From Platanthera guangdongensis (Eukaryota > Streptophyta > Magnoliopsida > Asparagales > Orchidaceae): a stretch of 64,000 nt of DNA. The notes under the pieces are model-generated. The model worked only from the letters and a program-made list of their open reading frames with translations. It ran no database searches and was not told the origin of the DNA. Positions 33,779-45,023 of the stretch are shown here, piece after piece; position 1 is the stretch's first letter, and each line of letters opens with the position of its first letter. The translations under genes were made by a program, and so were the position numbers. The DNA is taken from the NCBI GenBank assembly GCA_039583875.1, contig CM077167.1, positions 151,545,010 through 151,609,009 of the forward strand, written 5' to 3'.

Positions 33779-35129
33779 TTAAACCATAAACCAACTTACT
33801 CGGAAAACAGCATAAGCAATGTCTGGTCTTGTAATCGTTAAGTAGATCAAGCTCCCAATAAGAGCTCTGAACACCAAGGGATCAGGATGAATCCTTCCTT
33901 CATCTCGTCGAAGCTTCAAACCAAGATCCAGTAGAGTAGAGAGACTCTTCCCTTCTCCCATACCGAATCATTCACAATGCGATCCGCATATCCTTTCTGG
34001 CAAATGCGTATCCCACTCTCCTTCCTCTTCACTTCAAGACCAAGAATGTGATGAAGCTCTCCCAAGTCTTTTATCTCAAAGCGAATAGCTAGCTCAGCCC
34101 TGAGCGTAGCCACCTCCTCCTCTGAATTCCCTGTGATGATCATATCATCAACATACAATAGGACCAAGACTTGCAGCTCCCCCTCCTTCTTGATGAACAA
34201 GCTGGAATCCGAGTTGGAAGTAAGATAATCGCAGAATTGAAGATACTCGGCTATCTTCCCATACCAAGCTCTAGGAGCTTGCTTCAACCCGTAGAGAGCC
34301 TTCCTGAGTTTGTAGACATGTCCGGATGAACTTCAGAAACAAAACCAAGTGGTTGATACATGAAGATGTCCTTATCAATTTCTCCGTAAAGAAAAGCATT
34401 CTTCACATCAAGCTGCCACATTCTCCATCCCTTGCAAGTAGCCAAGGCGATCACCACCCGAACCAAAGTCATCTTTGCAACTGGACTAAATGTCTCCTTA
34501 TAGTCTTCTTCATACTGTTATGAGAATCCTCGAGCAAACAGGAGAGCTTTGTATCTATCAATGCTCCAATCAGCCTTCTTCTTCAACTTGTATACCCACT
34601 TGCAAGTCACTGGAGTAATGTCATCAACCTTGGGCACAAGGTCCAAGGTTTCATTATTCTTGAGAGCAGAGATCTCCTCCTTCATGGAATCTTCCCACTC
34701 CTTGACTAAAGTGGCCTCATTAAAGTTTGCAGGCTCTCTCTCATCCAGAGAACCTGCAAAGAAGCAGGAAATAAAACTCACTGCATTCCCATCACAGTAC
34801 CGAGCTGGTGGCTTAACAAACCTCTTTGATCTCCGAGGGGTCTGCTCCTTGCTCACCACCTCCATTGATTCTTCAGGCTCAGCTCCATTCCCGGGCATGC
34901 TTTGAGCAATGCTCCCCCTTCTTCCTGAGCCAGAAACCTCAGCACCAGAGCTTGAAGCAACAGGAGCTGCTGGTGAAACAACAAGCTCCTCTTCCAGAAC
35001 TTCAGCAGCCACCTTCTGCTCTTCATCAACCATGCTCTCTGGTAGATCAAATGACCCATATCCATATGACGTCAGTTCATCAAAGACCATGTCTCTTGAT
35101 ACAACAAACTTCTTCGTCACAGGATCCAT
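33779..35129 (-). pseudogene. Copia-C linker and reverse transcriptase
   Basis: From 35129 down: the linker starting VVSRDMVFDE, then MKEEISALKNNETLDLVP, CKWVYKLKKKADWSIDRYKA, a break near 34518, QLDVKNAFLYGEIDKDIFM, a second break near 34290, [11 protein letters not shown], and the catalytic block VLLYVDDMIITG with both Asp intact. The FEIKDLGELHHILGLEV block and ALIGSLIYLTITRPDIAYAV follow after a further frameshift at about 33960. Copies RNA to DNA; inactive here because of at least three frame breaks. Confidence 0.87.
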
Positions 35130-36540
35130 GCATTTCCATCCTTCTTCCGTTCATCATAGCCAACAAAGACAACCTTCCTTGCCTTTGCATCAAGCTTTGT
35201 CCTTGAAGCATCTGGGACATGCACATAGCAAGTTGATCCAAACACACGAAGGTGTTCAATGCTTGGCTTCTCCTTCAGAAACATCTCAAAATGAGACTTC
35301 ATTTTGATCGGACTGAGTGGCATCCGATTGATGACATAAGAAGCACAAGACATCCCCTCTGCCCAGAAGGACCTAGGAATATCTTTCGCATGAAGCCAAC
35401 ACTTGTAAGTTTCCGTCAGATGACGGATCTTCAGCTCCACTACTCCATTTTGTTGTGGAGTACGAGTACAAGTAAGCTCTCTTTGGATCTCGTGCCTCCT
35501 GCAGAAGTTAGAAAACTTGGAGGAGACAAACTTACCACTTTTGTCTGTTCTAAACTTCTTGATCCGCAGGCCAAGTCGGCCCTCCACTAGCTCCTTGAAC
35601 TCCACAAATACCTAGAAAGCTTCTGACTTCTCCTTCAAGAAATAAACCCAAGTATATTTTGAGTAGTCATCAATCAATACAAGCATATATCTGCTCCCAC
35701 CAAGGTTAGCAGTGACGGTTGGTCCCATCAAGTCACCATGGATACACTCCAATGGTCTCTTGCTTCTCGTTTGTGACTTATTAAATGGAAGGCGATGAGC
35801 CATACCATACTGACATCCCGCACAAATGTGACCATCACCAAAGGATAATAGCTTAGGCAAGCCTCTCACAAGGCTCCTGTATGCCATAACTTTCAATTTA
35901 TCCATTCCTGCATGCCCCAGCCTCTCATGCCATATAGCAGCGCTATCGTTTGCTCTCGTCCGATCAACATAAGAGTTTGTTGCAAGAATAAACAAGTTCT
36001 TAACTCTCCTCGCAATATGAGCAACATCAGCCTTTACCGCTGATACGTTGCGAAAGAACTTCACTTCTGTTGGCAGAAACAAAACGTGATAACCTGCGTC
36101 AACCGAATTAGTCACAGAGAAGAGTTTCTTATTCATGCTAGGTACATGATACACACTCCTTACTGTGAGTGGCACCTTATCACTATCCAAAGACACAACC
36201 CCCTCCTTCTCTACTGCATATACAGTATTATCAGCAGTTATGATAGCTTCGTTACCTAAGTAGGCTTGCAGAGAAGAGAACTTCGACTTGTCTCCAGTGA
36301 GGTGATGACCACACCCGGATTCCACGATCCACTCATCGTTGAAGTCGACAGCGGACCAAGCACGGACTCAAGTGCCCGTCATGAAAGCTCTGCCCCAACC
36401 AGCTTCTTCAGTACTCAAGCAAGCTTCCCCCTTGCCTGCAGCATGCCCAGGCTACAGTTTGACCTTTCAATCACGCTTGAAGTGTCCCCGCTGATGACAC
36501 ATATAGCACTTCAAGTTCTTCTTCCAATCCTTCTTAGGAG
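35117..36540 (-). pseudogene. Copia-C zinc knuckle, protease and integrase
   Basis: The knuckle CYMCHQRGHFKRD ends in TGA where the last Cys should be (about 36490). The protease motif is VESGCGHHLTG, with Glu in place of the active-site Asp. The pre-integrase block has WHERLGHAGMDKL and CAGCQYGMAH. Integrase acids: Asp in CIHGDLMGP, Asp in FRTDKSGKF, Glu in QNGVVELKIRHL. The stop at 35612 separates two integrase parts; the C-terminal FGSTCYVHVPD and VFVGYDE blocks are present. Confidence 0.85.
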
Positions 36541-36556
36541 CAGCGCTCCTCTCTGA

Positions 36557-37269
36557 CTGTTAAGAAGTTGAAGGCACATATTCAGCAGCAGTATTCCTCT
36601 TTTTCCCTTCCCATCTCTTCTTCTTCTTGCCTGTGAACAGCGCTTCACTACCTCCTTCAGAGATAGTCAGTCTTGCCATCTGTCTTGCCAAACTTTCCTG
36701 CAAAGTAAGCAGCTTCTCAAGCTCCAGCAGAGATGGCTGAGTAGCCCAGCCTTGAACAGAGGTTACAAAGGCAACATACTCTTTCCGCAAGCCGCAGATT
36801 ATGTGCTTTTTAAACTTGGCCTCAGAGATAGGCTCATCAGGATCAAGCGCTGATATCTCAGCAAACATGCTCTTCATCTTCAAGAAGAACTTAGAGATAG
36901 TCAGGTCTCCTTGAGTTGTCCTAGCCAACTCATTCTCCAGGAACTGTAGCCTTGCCACATTATTCATGTTGAACAACACATCAATAGTTGTCCAAATATT
37001 AGCAGCTGACTCACATCCAATGATGTGATCAAACAACTCCGGTGAAACAGCGCTCTTGAGAGCAACTCCGCCTTTATGTTAGTTTTCCACCAGACTCTCA
37101 CCTACTCTGCAGTCCCAAAAGCAGCAGTAACCTCCTGCCTGTCGTCACCACCGACGACCTCCCATAACTCCTCACCAAGAAGAAAACTCTTCATGCATGA
37201 CTTACACTTCTTAAAGTTAGTCGTGGTCAAAAGTTCAATACCCAGACCTCTTGCATAGTTCCCTTCCAT
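36557..37269 (-). pseudogene. Copia-C Gag
   Basis: The ATG at 37269 is the first after the primer site (MEGNYARGLG). A stop and frameshift near 37090 separate the short N-terminal part from the core, which has the copia Gag pattern: IGCESAANIWTTIDVLF, RLQFLENELARTTQ, ISKFFLKMKSM and a Leu-rich helix LLELEKLLTLQESLARQMA. The basic KKKKRWEGKKRN lies before the knuckle. It forms the particle. Confidence 0.8.
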
Positions 37270-37344
37270 TGCAGCAACTTTGATTAAGCTTCCAGAAGCA
37301 CAGAGAAACAACACAAGTTGATCACCGCTCAAGCAACTGAACCT

Positions 37345-37357
37345 GGCTCTGATACCA
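37345..37357 (-). promoter_or_regulatory. Primer binding site of copia-C
   Basis: TGGTATCAGAGCC on the minus strand, directly next to the LTR end; perfect initiator-Met tRNA complement. Confidence 0.92.
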
Positions 37358-39071
37358 TGCTGAATTTTCTCAAAGTGGTCAACGAGATAGCCTAATGCCA
37401 AATTAATATCCTCAAAACTATTAAGATCACACTTTCATCGTGTGGAAACCAGGAAAGCAAGCTCAACAACCAAATACAATCACAGGGGCAAGCAGATCAT
37501 ATATTATTTCTTCTTTACAAGGCAAAGTATACATGGCGAGACATGATTTCTCCAGTACAAAGGAACATGAAAAATACAAGAAAAATAAATCGAGTGGACA
37601 ACACTGAAGACCGCCGAGACCGCCCAGTCTACCAAAGTTGTCGAGGCCGCCCGAACTGCTTCTACTGCTAGAAGACGAATAGAACACAGAGTTCACCGAG
37701 ACTGTGAGGTCGCGCAGAGACAACGTTATTCGCTGAGTGCTACAAGCTGCTACTGAACTGAAGAACAGACCGCCTAGACCGCCGAGTTCGGCAGACATGT
37801 TATTGAACTTGGAAAGCTGAAGCAGAGAAAACTGTCAAGCCGCAGAAGCGACCTGCTGAGACCGCCGATTGTAACCGCAAACTTCACTGATGCTGACCGC
37901 AGTCAAAGCCAAACTCTTGGCTCCTCAGTGTTAGTCACGCAACCTGCAAACATCAAACAGTCAACTCTACTCAACCCGCGCGGACAAGAAAATCCAGACC
38001 GCAACAATTAACCAAGCCCTCACTTACTGTTCACTCAGTTACTGTAGATGTACCTGGGGGGTCTATTTATAGGTAAGGTGAGGAGTGTGGTCACCACACT
38101 AGTGAATAGAGTCACCACCCCAGCTTGCGCGCTAACACAACCCAGTCTGCCAAGTCCGCAAGGACTTGGCCAGACCAATCATCCAGGCACTAGGTTAAAA
38201 AACTAGTCCGCCACCATACAGACACAAGCCAACCCGCACAATACAAGTGCAGCGCTAGTCTGCCCAACGCAAGCATAGTGCCAGACCGCCACTCAACACA
38301 GCATGTAGACTCACCCGCAACTCACGTTGCATCAGTCCGCAATATACCACAACACGCGGACACAACCGCAACTCATGTTGCATCAGTCCGCATACTGTAT
38401 GTGGATAAAGAGGCAGTCCACACAGCCCAACAACAACGCCACAGCCCGCCACGAGTCCACGACCAACAGGCAGTCCGCTCGGTCAACAACGGACTCTACG
38501 GACTCTACGGACACCATGGACTTCTCACAGAATGACCAAGTCAAACAACCCAATGAGCAACGACGCGAGCACGGCGGACACAGAAGACCCAGACCGCCAT
38601 TCAGCAAGACAGTCTCCCACAAAGATGTGAAACATCCATCACAACATGGAGAGCTCGGCAAGAACAAAAGCCCATCTCCAAAGCCAGTCCACAAATGCGG
38701 ACTCCGCGGACGCAAAAAAAAAAGCAAGTCCGCCAAAACACCGCGGATACTACTGCCAATCCGCCCGGTTACCACAAGAGCTGGCTAAATGCAAGGCTGC
38801 AGATCAAGATGAGCACCGCTAATAGACCGCCAACACAGTCCGCGTAGGCCGTTCCACTCGATGCCCAAGTCCCAAAGACTTTCTTAGCCAAATACCATCC
38901 AGGCTGCACATCAGACCGCACAGATCGCAACAGAGGCCGCACATGCCGCTCCACAAGAACAGCCAAGCCACATCCTACGTAGGTCCCCCAGGCCGTAACC
39001 AGCAGTCCGCCCAGGCCGCGGCCTCAGACCGCTCAGGCCTATCACCCACTTTCACTTCATAAATTTCAACA
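37358..39071 (-). repeat. Copia-C 5' LTR
   Basis: 1714 bp; TATA box (TATAAATAG) at plus 38063-38071. Same CCGCC-word structure as its partner. Point differences and small indels are scattered throughout. Confidence 0.9.
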
Positions 39072-40597
39072 ATCCACGCCCTCCTTAGCGAAGCTGCCAT
39101 CAACGAATCGTTCAATGGCGATCTCGACACTCTCCTTCACAAAAGGTAGCACGGCGGCCTTGAAGTTTTCATTCCCCAGGTCGTATGTGACCTACAGAAA
39201 GGAAAAAGACATAAGCGTCAGGTCTCCACAGACTTCAATGGGAGACCACTGTGAATACAATGCTTACCGCCAACTCTTCCTTCTGTAGAGCAACTCTTTT
39301 TCCTAACCGCTTATTTCTCTCCTTAAGCGACCTCATCTCCTGCTGAAGATGTTCATTTTCTTTAAGCAGGTCCCTGGTCAAGCAGCCCAAGAAATGGTGG
39401 GTGATGGTACTATTCGCGTTAGCTTGTGCAGCCAGGAGGGGAAGCTCGACAGGAGGCACTTGTTTCAGGTCGCATGGATTGTGCTTCCCATAAAGCGTGG
39501 AGATCGCGATATTTGCATGGCGGGATATCCTCATGCTTCTCCACGATGGCAGTGCAGTAGATAGGAGGACATGTTTATTTTTGATGTGTTAGTGGATCAT
39601 TGGGTTGCCCCGCAGATCCTTTTGGCGGTTTCCAAAACCTTGCATCCCGAAGCTCTCTGATGAAGAGTAGTCCGCAGCGGGTCACCATCTTCCCTTTTAT
39701 TCCTTGTAAGATCCTGTTTTCTTTCCCTTTGGGTGGGGGTCAGGCCGCCAGGAGTTTGCGGAGGATTCGCAGGGACCGCCAAGACCGCTGCAAGAAGAGA
39801 AGAATGTCAGCAAACTGCAGGTCACGGCGGGTACAAAGTCAGTCTGCTGAAGCTTACTGTCTTTGCGAGTTACACCGCCAAGGCTCGCGAGCAGCGGGAT
39901 ATAATTTTTGATATCTAGCCTGGCTCCTACGAGGAACTCAACGATGACGGCCTCCACCACTTCAAGATTGACGCTCTTGAAAGCGGAGTCTGCGCGCTCC
40001 TGCTGGTAGGTATGCGCGAACCAGAGCTCGCCCTCAAAGATAAAAAACCGCGAGGTCCAGTAGTGGATCTTATTCAGAAGACCCATCACTTTCATCCCCC
40101 TGCAGTAAAAATATATTACACCCTTATATGGGCGGCCTCCAGATGGTGTAATTGAGCGGACTGAGAATATTTTTATGAAAATATTCAAAGAGAAGGCGAT
40201 CTTCTCAGATTATAGGTAGGAGATAAAGATATATATCGTGGCAAGTGTGTTGGGCGTGAGATGGCCTGGCACCATTCCATAATGCTCAAAAATCTCTGTT
40301 ATTTCCCATGACAGAGGAAACTTGAATCCACTGTCAAAATGATCAACGAGCACCACGATCTGGGTCGCAGTGGAAACGTTCAATCTTTCTTCATCAGCTG
40401 GTAGGAGGACAAGCACAGGCGAGTCCACCATATGTTTTTCAGCGAAGACCTCGAGATCGGCCTCCGTTAATTTGCATTTCTTGTTCTCGGCGGTGTGGAA
40501 GGCGAGCGCAGCATCAGTTCTGGCAGACACCATCTTCTTAGGCCGCAAAGATTTCTGCTTCGGTCGCATTTCCTGCATAGAAGAGAGGATGGAGTCC

Positions 40598-40607
40598 TAT
40601 TTATAGT
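40598..40607 (-). promoter_or_regulatory. TATA box of the antisense ORF
   Basis: On the minus strand CTATAAATAG, 20-30 bp upstream of ATG 40578 and ATG 40569. A start site 30 bp downstream would favour the second ATG or a very short leader. Confidence 0.5.
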
Positions 40608-40765
40608 ATTTAAGGTCTGACAGCATTTCAGCCAGACCGCGTAGTTTGATCATGCGGACTGCCAAGCTCACACCAAATTCAATTTTCATGCAAGTAAAAA
40701 TAAAAAATCACGAACATAACTTCAGTCTGCCTACCTCGCAACATTTTCAACCTGCAATTCAGCAT
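40608..40765. other. Remaining 3' flank of the Tat-like element
   Basis: Short AT-rich stretch with AGACCGCG and AGTCTGCC words, cut by the SIRE-B LTR at 40766. No LTR end seen, so the Tat 3' LTR is missing or displaced. Bases 40761-40765 (AGCAT) would be one copy of the SIRE-B target duplication. Confidence 0.45.
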
Positions 40766-42341
40766 TGAAAGATAGGGGTTAGATCTGATTACTTTAGAGG
40801 GGGGGTGAATATAGTATGTTAAAACTTTTGGCTATTTTTTTAAATATTATCAGAGTAAATAAAATAGGTGCTACCAGCAGTAGTAAAAGAACGAAAAGAT
40901 AATATAATATACCACAACACAACAAACTAGTCTATCACAGACACATCAAGAACAACAAGAAAAAGGGCAAACAAACAACACAAGAATTTATAGTGGTTCC
41001 CCAACCTGGGTACATCCACTCTTCTACCACCCTGGAGGGATCCACTAGTAGGTTTTTGATTAGGTGACTGCCACCTTTGAGCTTTTGATCAGGTACCCAA
41101 AAACCAAAATAAACTTTTAAAGGAAGTTAATAAACACTTTTACAAGTGGGGGAGAGAGATTTGATGGTGTCTTCTCTTTGTCTATTCAACAGAGAAGACA
41201 AGTGGATTGTTGTTGTCAAGTCTCCTTCAGAATCACTTGGAGCCTTGCACAGGTTGTAGGTCTTCATCCTTGACTTGAGATGATCCCGGAACTTCTGACT
41301 GATTTAGAGATTGTTGTCCTTGAAAGCTCCTGGATTTGAAGTTGAAGAAGACTCTTGATAGTGATTGTTGTTCTTCATCTTCTTCAGAAAGATCAAGGAG
41401 AATATAAAGTATTTTCTGCACTGAGAATGTCTGAGGGTTGTTTCTGTATTCTCTGGTTTTGTGTATTTGTTCCTACTTCTTATCTCGTGTCATCTTCTGA
41501 AAAAGAAAATCCCTTTTATATTTTCTGTCGAATTTCTCCTTTGAATTTTGAATTCTCTCATTAATTACGGATTGCCTGGAGAATGAAAATCGGCTGGAGA
41601 ATATTTTCTTTAGTTTGTTCCCCCAACTATCCCAATTAATTAAGCAAGTAATTAACCTGATGAAGACCATAATTAATGCTGCCAATAATGGCTATATTCA
41701 GAGAATATGTGCATTAATTACTCAGGAAACTATTGCTAAATAATATATGGAATATGGATAGAAAATGAGGAAAATTCTAAGTCTGGAACTGCAACAGAAA
41801 TCGTCGACCATAGAACAGATTTTGTCGACCTGAGATCCAAGTTCGTCGAGCTGAGAAATCCCTTTCATCGACCTGAGAAAACTTGTTCGTCGACCGAAGA
41901 TCCAAGTTCGTCGACCTGAGCACAACGAGCTGCATTCTGTGAATAACTTGTCAATTATGCGCTCCAAGTTCATCGAGCTGATAATCTATCTTTGTTGAGC
42001 TGAGTTCAGAGAAAATATCCTCTATGTTGAAGTTGAAATCCAGACTTTGTCGACCTGAGCTCGAATATCGTCGAGCTTAACTCATAGAGTTAACTCTGAG
42101 TTTGTCGATCAGAGATCGACGATCGTTGAGCTGAGTTCGATGAATGTCGAACTTATATACTGAACTTGATTTCTTCTAAGTATTTAGTCAATCTGAGGTC
42201 TTCTGCTGGCTGGTCAATGTAAGGTTGAACGTAATAACTTAGCCTAGACTCTAGGACACAAAGACATGACCCTGACTATACATTGTGGGTCAGACATCCT
42301 AATTAGTGAACTTATCCCAAATCCAAACTTGGGATCCAACA
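40766..42341 (-). repeat. SIRE-B 3' LTR
   Basis: 1576 bp, TGTTGGATCC...ATCTTTCA on the minus strand. TATAAAAGG in element sense at plus 41512-41520; CGTCGACC/GTCGAGC word array at 41790-42150. Confidence 0.88.
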
Positions 42342-42355
42342 ATCTCCCCCTATTT
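42342..42355 (-). promoter_or_regulatory. Polypurine tract of SIRE-B
   Basis: AAATAGGGGGAGAT on the minus strand directly before the LTR. Confidence 0.85.
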
Positions 42356-42510
42356 GGGTGAGGTCACTAATACAAATGAAAGGAAATCATTCACAAAGCA
42401 GAAAAAATATATCTGGCAGAAAATTTAAACATTCAGCAGATATGTACATAGATAGTAGCTTTGTGACAATAAATAAATAAAGTTCAGAAAATCAAAACTA
42501 AACAAGAAAT

Positions 42511-43012
42511 TCATTTCTTCTTCTGCTGATTTTCCTTGTCAGCTTTATCTTTCTCAGAGGGCTATGTGAATTTGATTTCTCTATTAGGATTGGTTACATC
42601 TCTTTTGGACATGGTCATGTCAGCAGCACCAATTATGTTGAGAGAAGTGGCTCTGGGTACATCAGCCTCTGGATGCAAATTCATATCGGCATCTACATTG
42701 AAAAATTTATTAGCCTTTTCATACCTTTTAAGCTCTTCTTTTCTGTAGGAGGACATGGTTGAGTACTGAGAAAGATCTCTCCCTTCAGCTTTAGCTTTGT
42801 TAATCATTGATGATCCAACAAGCTCTTGTAATCTGACCATTCTTGCAGTATTTTTTGTTTCAGGATCGACAAATGGGACTGGAGGAGAATCTGGCCTTTT
42901 TGGACTATTAGCTTTTTCAATTTCAGAAGCTTGTTATTGCTGATGATGTTGTCTGCTGCTGCTAGAATACCTTTGCTGGGTGCTTTCATGTGATCTTGAG
43001 GATCTATCAGGT
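42511..43012 (-). pseudogene. SIRE-B ORF3 C-terminal fragment
   Basis: Begins at the deletion joint (about 43012) in DPQDH and ends at TGA 42511-42513 after a QKKK tail. It keeps the conserved C-terminal block (RLQELVGSSMINKAKAEGRD, then YSTMSSYRKEELKRYEKANK). A frameshift lies near 42840-42930. No start codon of its own, so probably untranslated cargo kept because the PPT side of the element is needed in cis. Confidence 0.75.
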
Positions 43013-43183
43013 TGAAGTAGATGTAGTAGCAGCTCTAGGTTGAGGAGGTCTTGTCAAAATTGAATTATATATATCCTCATCAATAGAATTCATATACAGC
43101 CTAATTCTTGCCTTCCAGATTGCAAATTTATTCAAGTTGCAGACTGGAGGTCTGGTGCTTGTATAATCTTTGTTCTGTGTCAT
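43007..43183 (-). CDS. Truncated SIRE-B Gag N-terminus (58 codons)
   Basis: ATG at 43183, stop TGA at 43007-43009. Residues 2-44 match the start of SIRE-D Gag (QNKDYTS, CNLNKFAIWKARIRLYMNSI). The frame ends exactly at the deletion joint, where ORF3 sequence enters out of frame. The segment is open and close to the primer site, so it may be translated as a short peptide; no function can be assigned. Confidence 0.6.
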   Translation of the reverse strand: MTQNKDYTSTRPPVCNLNKFAIWKARIRLYMNSIDEDIYNSILTRPPQPRAATTSTST

Positions 43184-43262
43184 GCTGTGAAATAAACAAA
43201 ACTAAGATAAAATCTAACAAAGGATCTTTTAGTTCAAGTGTTAGCTTGTACAACCAAAGGGA

Positions 43263-43277
43263 CCTACTCTGATACCA
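43263..43277 (-). promoter_or_regulatory. Primer binding site of SIRE-B
   Basis: TGGTATCAGAGTAGG on the minus strand, two bases from the LTR end; initiator-Met tRNA complement. Confidence 0.88.
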
Positions 43278-43279
43278 TT

Positions 43280-44854
43280 TGAAAGATATGGGTTAGATCT
43301 GATTACTCTAGAAGGAGGGTGATTAGAGTATGTTAAAACTTTTTGCCATTTTTTTAAATATTATCAAAGTATATAAAATAGGTGATACCATTAGTAGTAA
43401 AAGAAAGAAAAGATAAACTAATCTACCACAGTATAACAAACTATTCTATCACAACCACAATAAGAACAACAAGAAAAAGGGAAACCAAACAACACAAGAA
43501 TTTATAGGGGTTCCCCAACTGGGTACATCTACTCTTCTACCACCCTGGTAGGAATCCACTAGCAGATTTTTGATCAGGTGACTTCCACCTTTGAGCTTTT
43601 GATCAGGTGCCCAAAAACCAAAGTAAACTTTGAAAGGGAGTTAATAAACCCTTTTAGAAGTGGGGGGAGAGAGATTTGATGGTGTCTTCTCTTTCTCTAT
43701 TCAAAAGAGAAGATAAGTGGATTGCTGTTGTCAAGACTCCTTCAGAATCACTTGGAGCCTTGCATAGGTTGTAGGTCTTCAGCCTTGAATTGAGATAATC
43801 CAGGAACTTCTGACTGATTCAGAGATTGTTGTCCTTGAAAGCTCCTGGAGTTGAAGAAAACTCTTGATAGTGATTGTTCTTCTTCTTCTTCTTTAGAAAG
43901 ATCAAGGAGAAAACAAAGTGTTTTCTGCACTGAGAATGTCTGAGTGTTGTTTTTGTATTCTCCAGTTCTATGTATCTGTTTCTACTTCTTTTCTCGTGTC
44001 ATCTTCTGAAAAAGAAAATCCCTTTTATATTCTCTGTTGAATTTCTCCTTTGAATTTTGAATTCTCTGCAATAATTGTTGATTGCTTGGAGAATGAAAAT
44101 CGGCCGGAGAATATTTTCTTTAATGTGTTTACCCAACTATCCTAATTAATTAAGTAATTAACCTGATGAAGACCATAATTAATGCTGCCAATAACGGCTA
44201 TATTTATAGAATATGTGCATTAATTACTCAGGAAATTATTGCTAAATAATATATGGAATATGGTCAGAAAATGAGGAAAATTCTAAGTCTAGAACTGCAA
44301 CAGAAATCGTCGACCATAGAACAGATTTTGTCGACCTGAGATCCAAGTTCGTCGAGCTGAGAAATCATGTTCGTCGACCTGAGAAAACTTGTTCATCGAC
44401 CTGAGATCCAAGTTCGTCGACCTGAGCACAGTGAACTGCATTCTGTGAATAACTTGCCAATTCTGCGCTCCATGTTCGTCGAGCTGATAATCTATCTTCG
44501 TCGAACTGAGTTCAGAGAAAATATCCTGGAAAGAATATGTTGAAGTTGAAATCCAGACTTCGTTGACCTGAGCTCGAATATCGTCGAGCTCAACTCAAAG
44601 AGTTAACTCTGAGTTTGTTGATCAGAGATCGACGATCGTTGAGCTGAGTTCGACGAACGTCGAACTTATATACCGAACTTGATTTCTTCTATGTCTTTAG
44701 TCAATCTGAGGTCTTCTGCTGGATGGTCCATGTAAGGTTGAACCTAATAACTTAGCCTAGACTTTGGGACACAAAGACATGACCCTGGCTATACATTATG
44801 GGTCAGACATCCTAATTAGTGTATCTAGCCCAAATCCAAACGTGGGATCCAACA
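43280..44854 (-). repeat. LTR shared by SIRE-B (5') and SIRE-C (3')
   Basis: 1575 bp. Downstream side carries a primer site (so it is the 5' LTR of SIRE-B). Upstream side carries a PPT at 44855-44868 and ORF3 (so it is the 3' LTR of SIRE-C). CGTCGACC word array at 44300-44660; TATAAAAGG at plus 44022-44030. Confidence 0.88.
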
Positions 44855-44868
44855 ATCTCCCCCTATTT
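44855..44868 (-). promoter_or_regulatory. Polypurine tract of SIRE-C
   Basis: AAATAGGGGGAGAT on the minus strand before the shared LTR. Confidence 0.85.
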
Positions 44869-45023
44869 GGGTGAGGTCACTAATACAAATGAAAGAAAAT
44901 CATTCACAAAGCAGAAAAAATATATCTGACAGAAAATTGAAACATTCTTCAGATATGTACATAGATAGTAGCTTTGTGACAAAAAATAAATAAAGTTCAG
45001 AAAATCAAAACTAAATAAGAAAT

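Larger units (their letters stand above)
31473..39071 (-). mobile_element. Copia-C: complete Ty1-copia element inside the antisense ORF
   Basis: 7.6 kb minus-strand element. 5' LTR 37358-39071, 3' LTR 31473-33198, 5-bp target duplication ATCCA at 31468-31472 and 39072-39076. LTR ends are TGTTGAA...CA. Gag and pol are in the usual copia order (protease, integrase, RT, RNase H) and broken by stops and frameshifts. The two LTRs differ visibly (several percent), so it is older than gypsy-1. Confidence 0.92.
31093..40578 (-). pseudogene. Antisense ORF of the Tat-like element (putative gypsy-type transposon family), split by copia-C
   Basis: Two blocks: 39072-40578 (N-terminal) and 31093-31472 (C-terminal), separated by copia-C. 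The N-terminal block carries the family's central motif (DSGFKFPLSWEITEIFEHYG, then PGHLTPNTLATIYIF) and an aromatic NKIHYWTSRFFIF block, matching the second copy at 53295-53919. Downstream comes a coiled coil (LLKENEHLQQEMRSLKERN, about 39330). The C-terminal block has a Lys/Glu-rich KKKRKK segment. The ATG is at 40578 or 40569, just below a TATA box. Stops and missing pieces (introns or deletions) occur at about 40210 and 39697. Tat-group elements (for example Grande, Retand) are known to carry an antisense ORF between pol and 3' LTR; its role is unknown. Confidence 0.7.
40766..44854 (-). mobile_element. SIRE-B: internally deleted SIRE derivative
   Basis: 5' LTR 43280-44854, primer site 43263-43277, 938-bp internal region, PPT 42342-42355, 3' LTR 40766-42341. 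The internal region fuses the first 58 codons of gag to the last part of ORF3; all of pol is gone. The LTRs are about 95% alike by eye. The 5' LTR is also preceded by a SIRE PPT and ORF3 (SIRE-C), so one LTR is shared by two internal regions. Confidence 0.88.
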
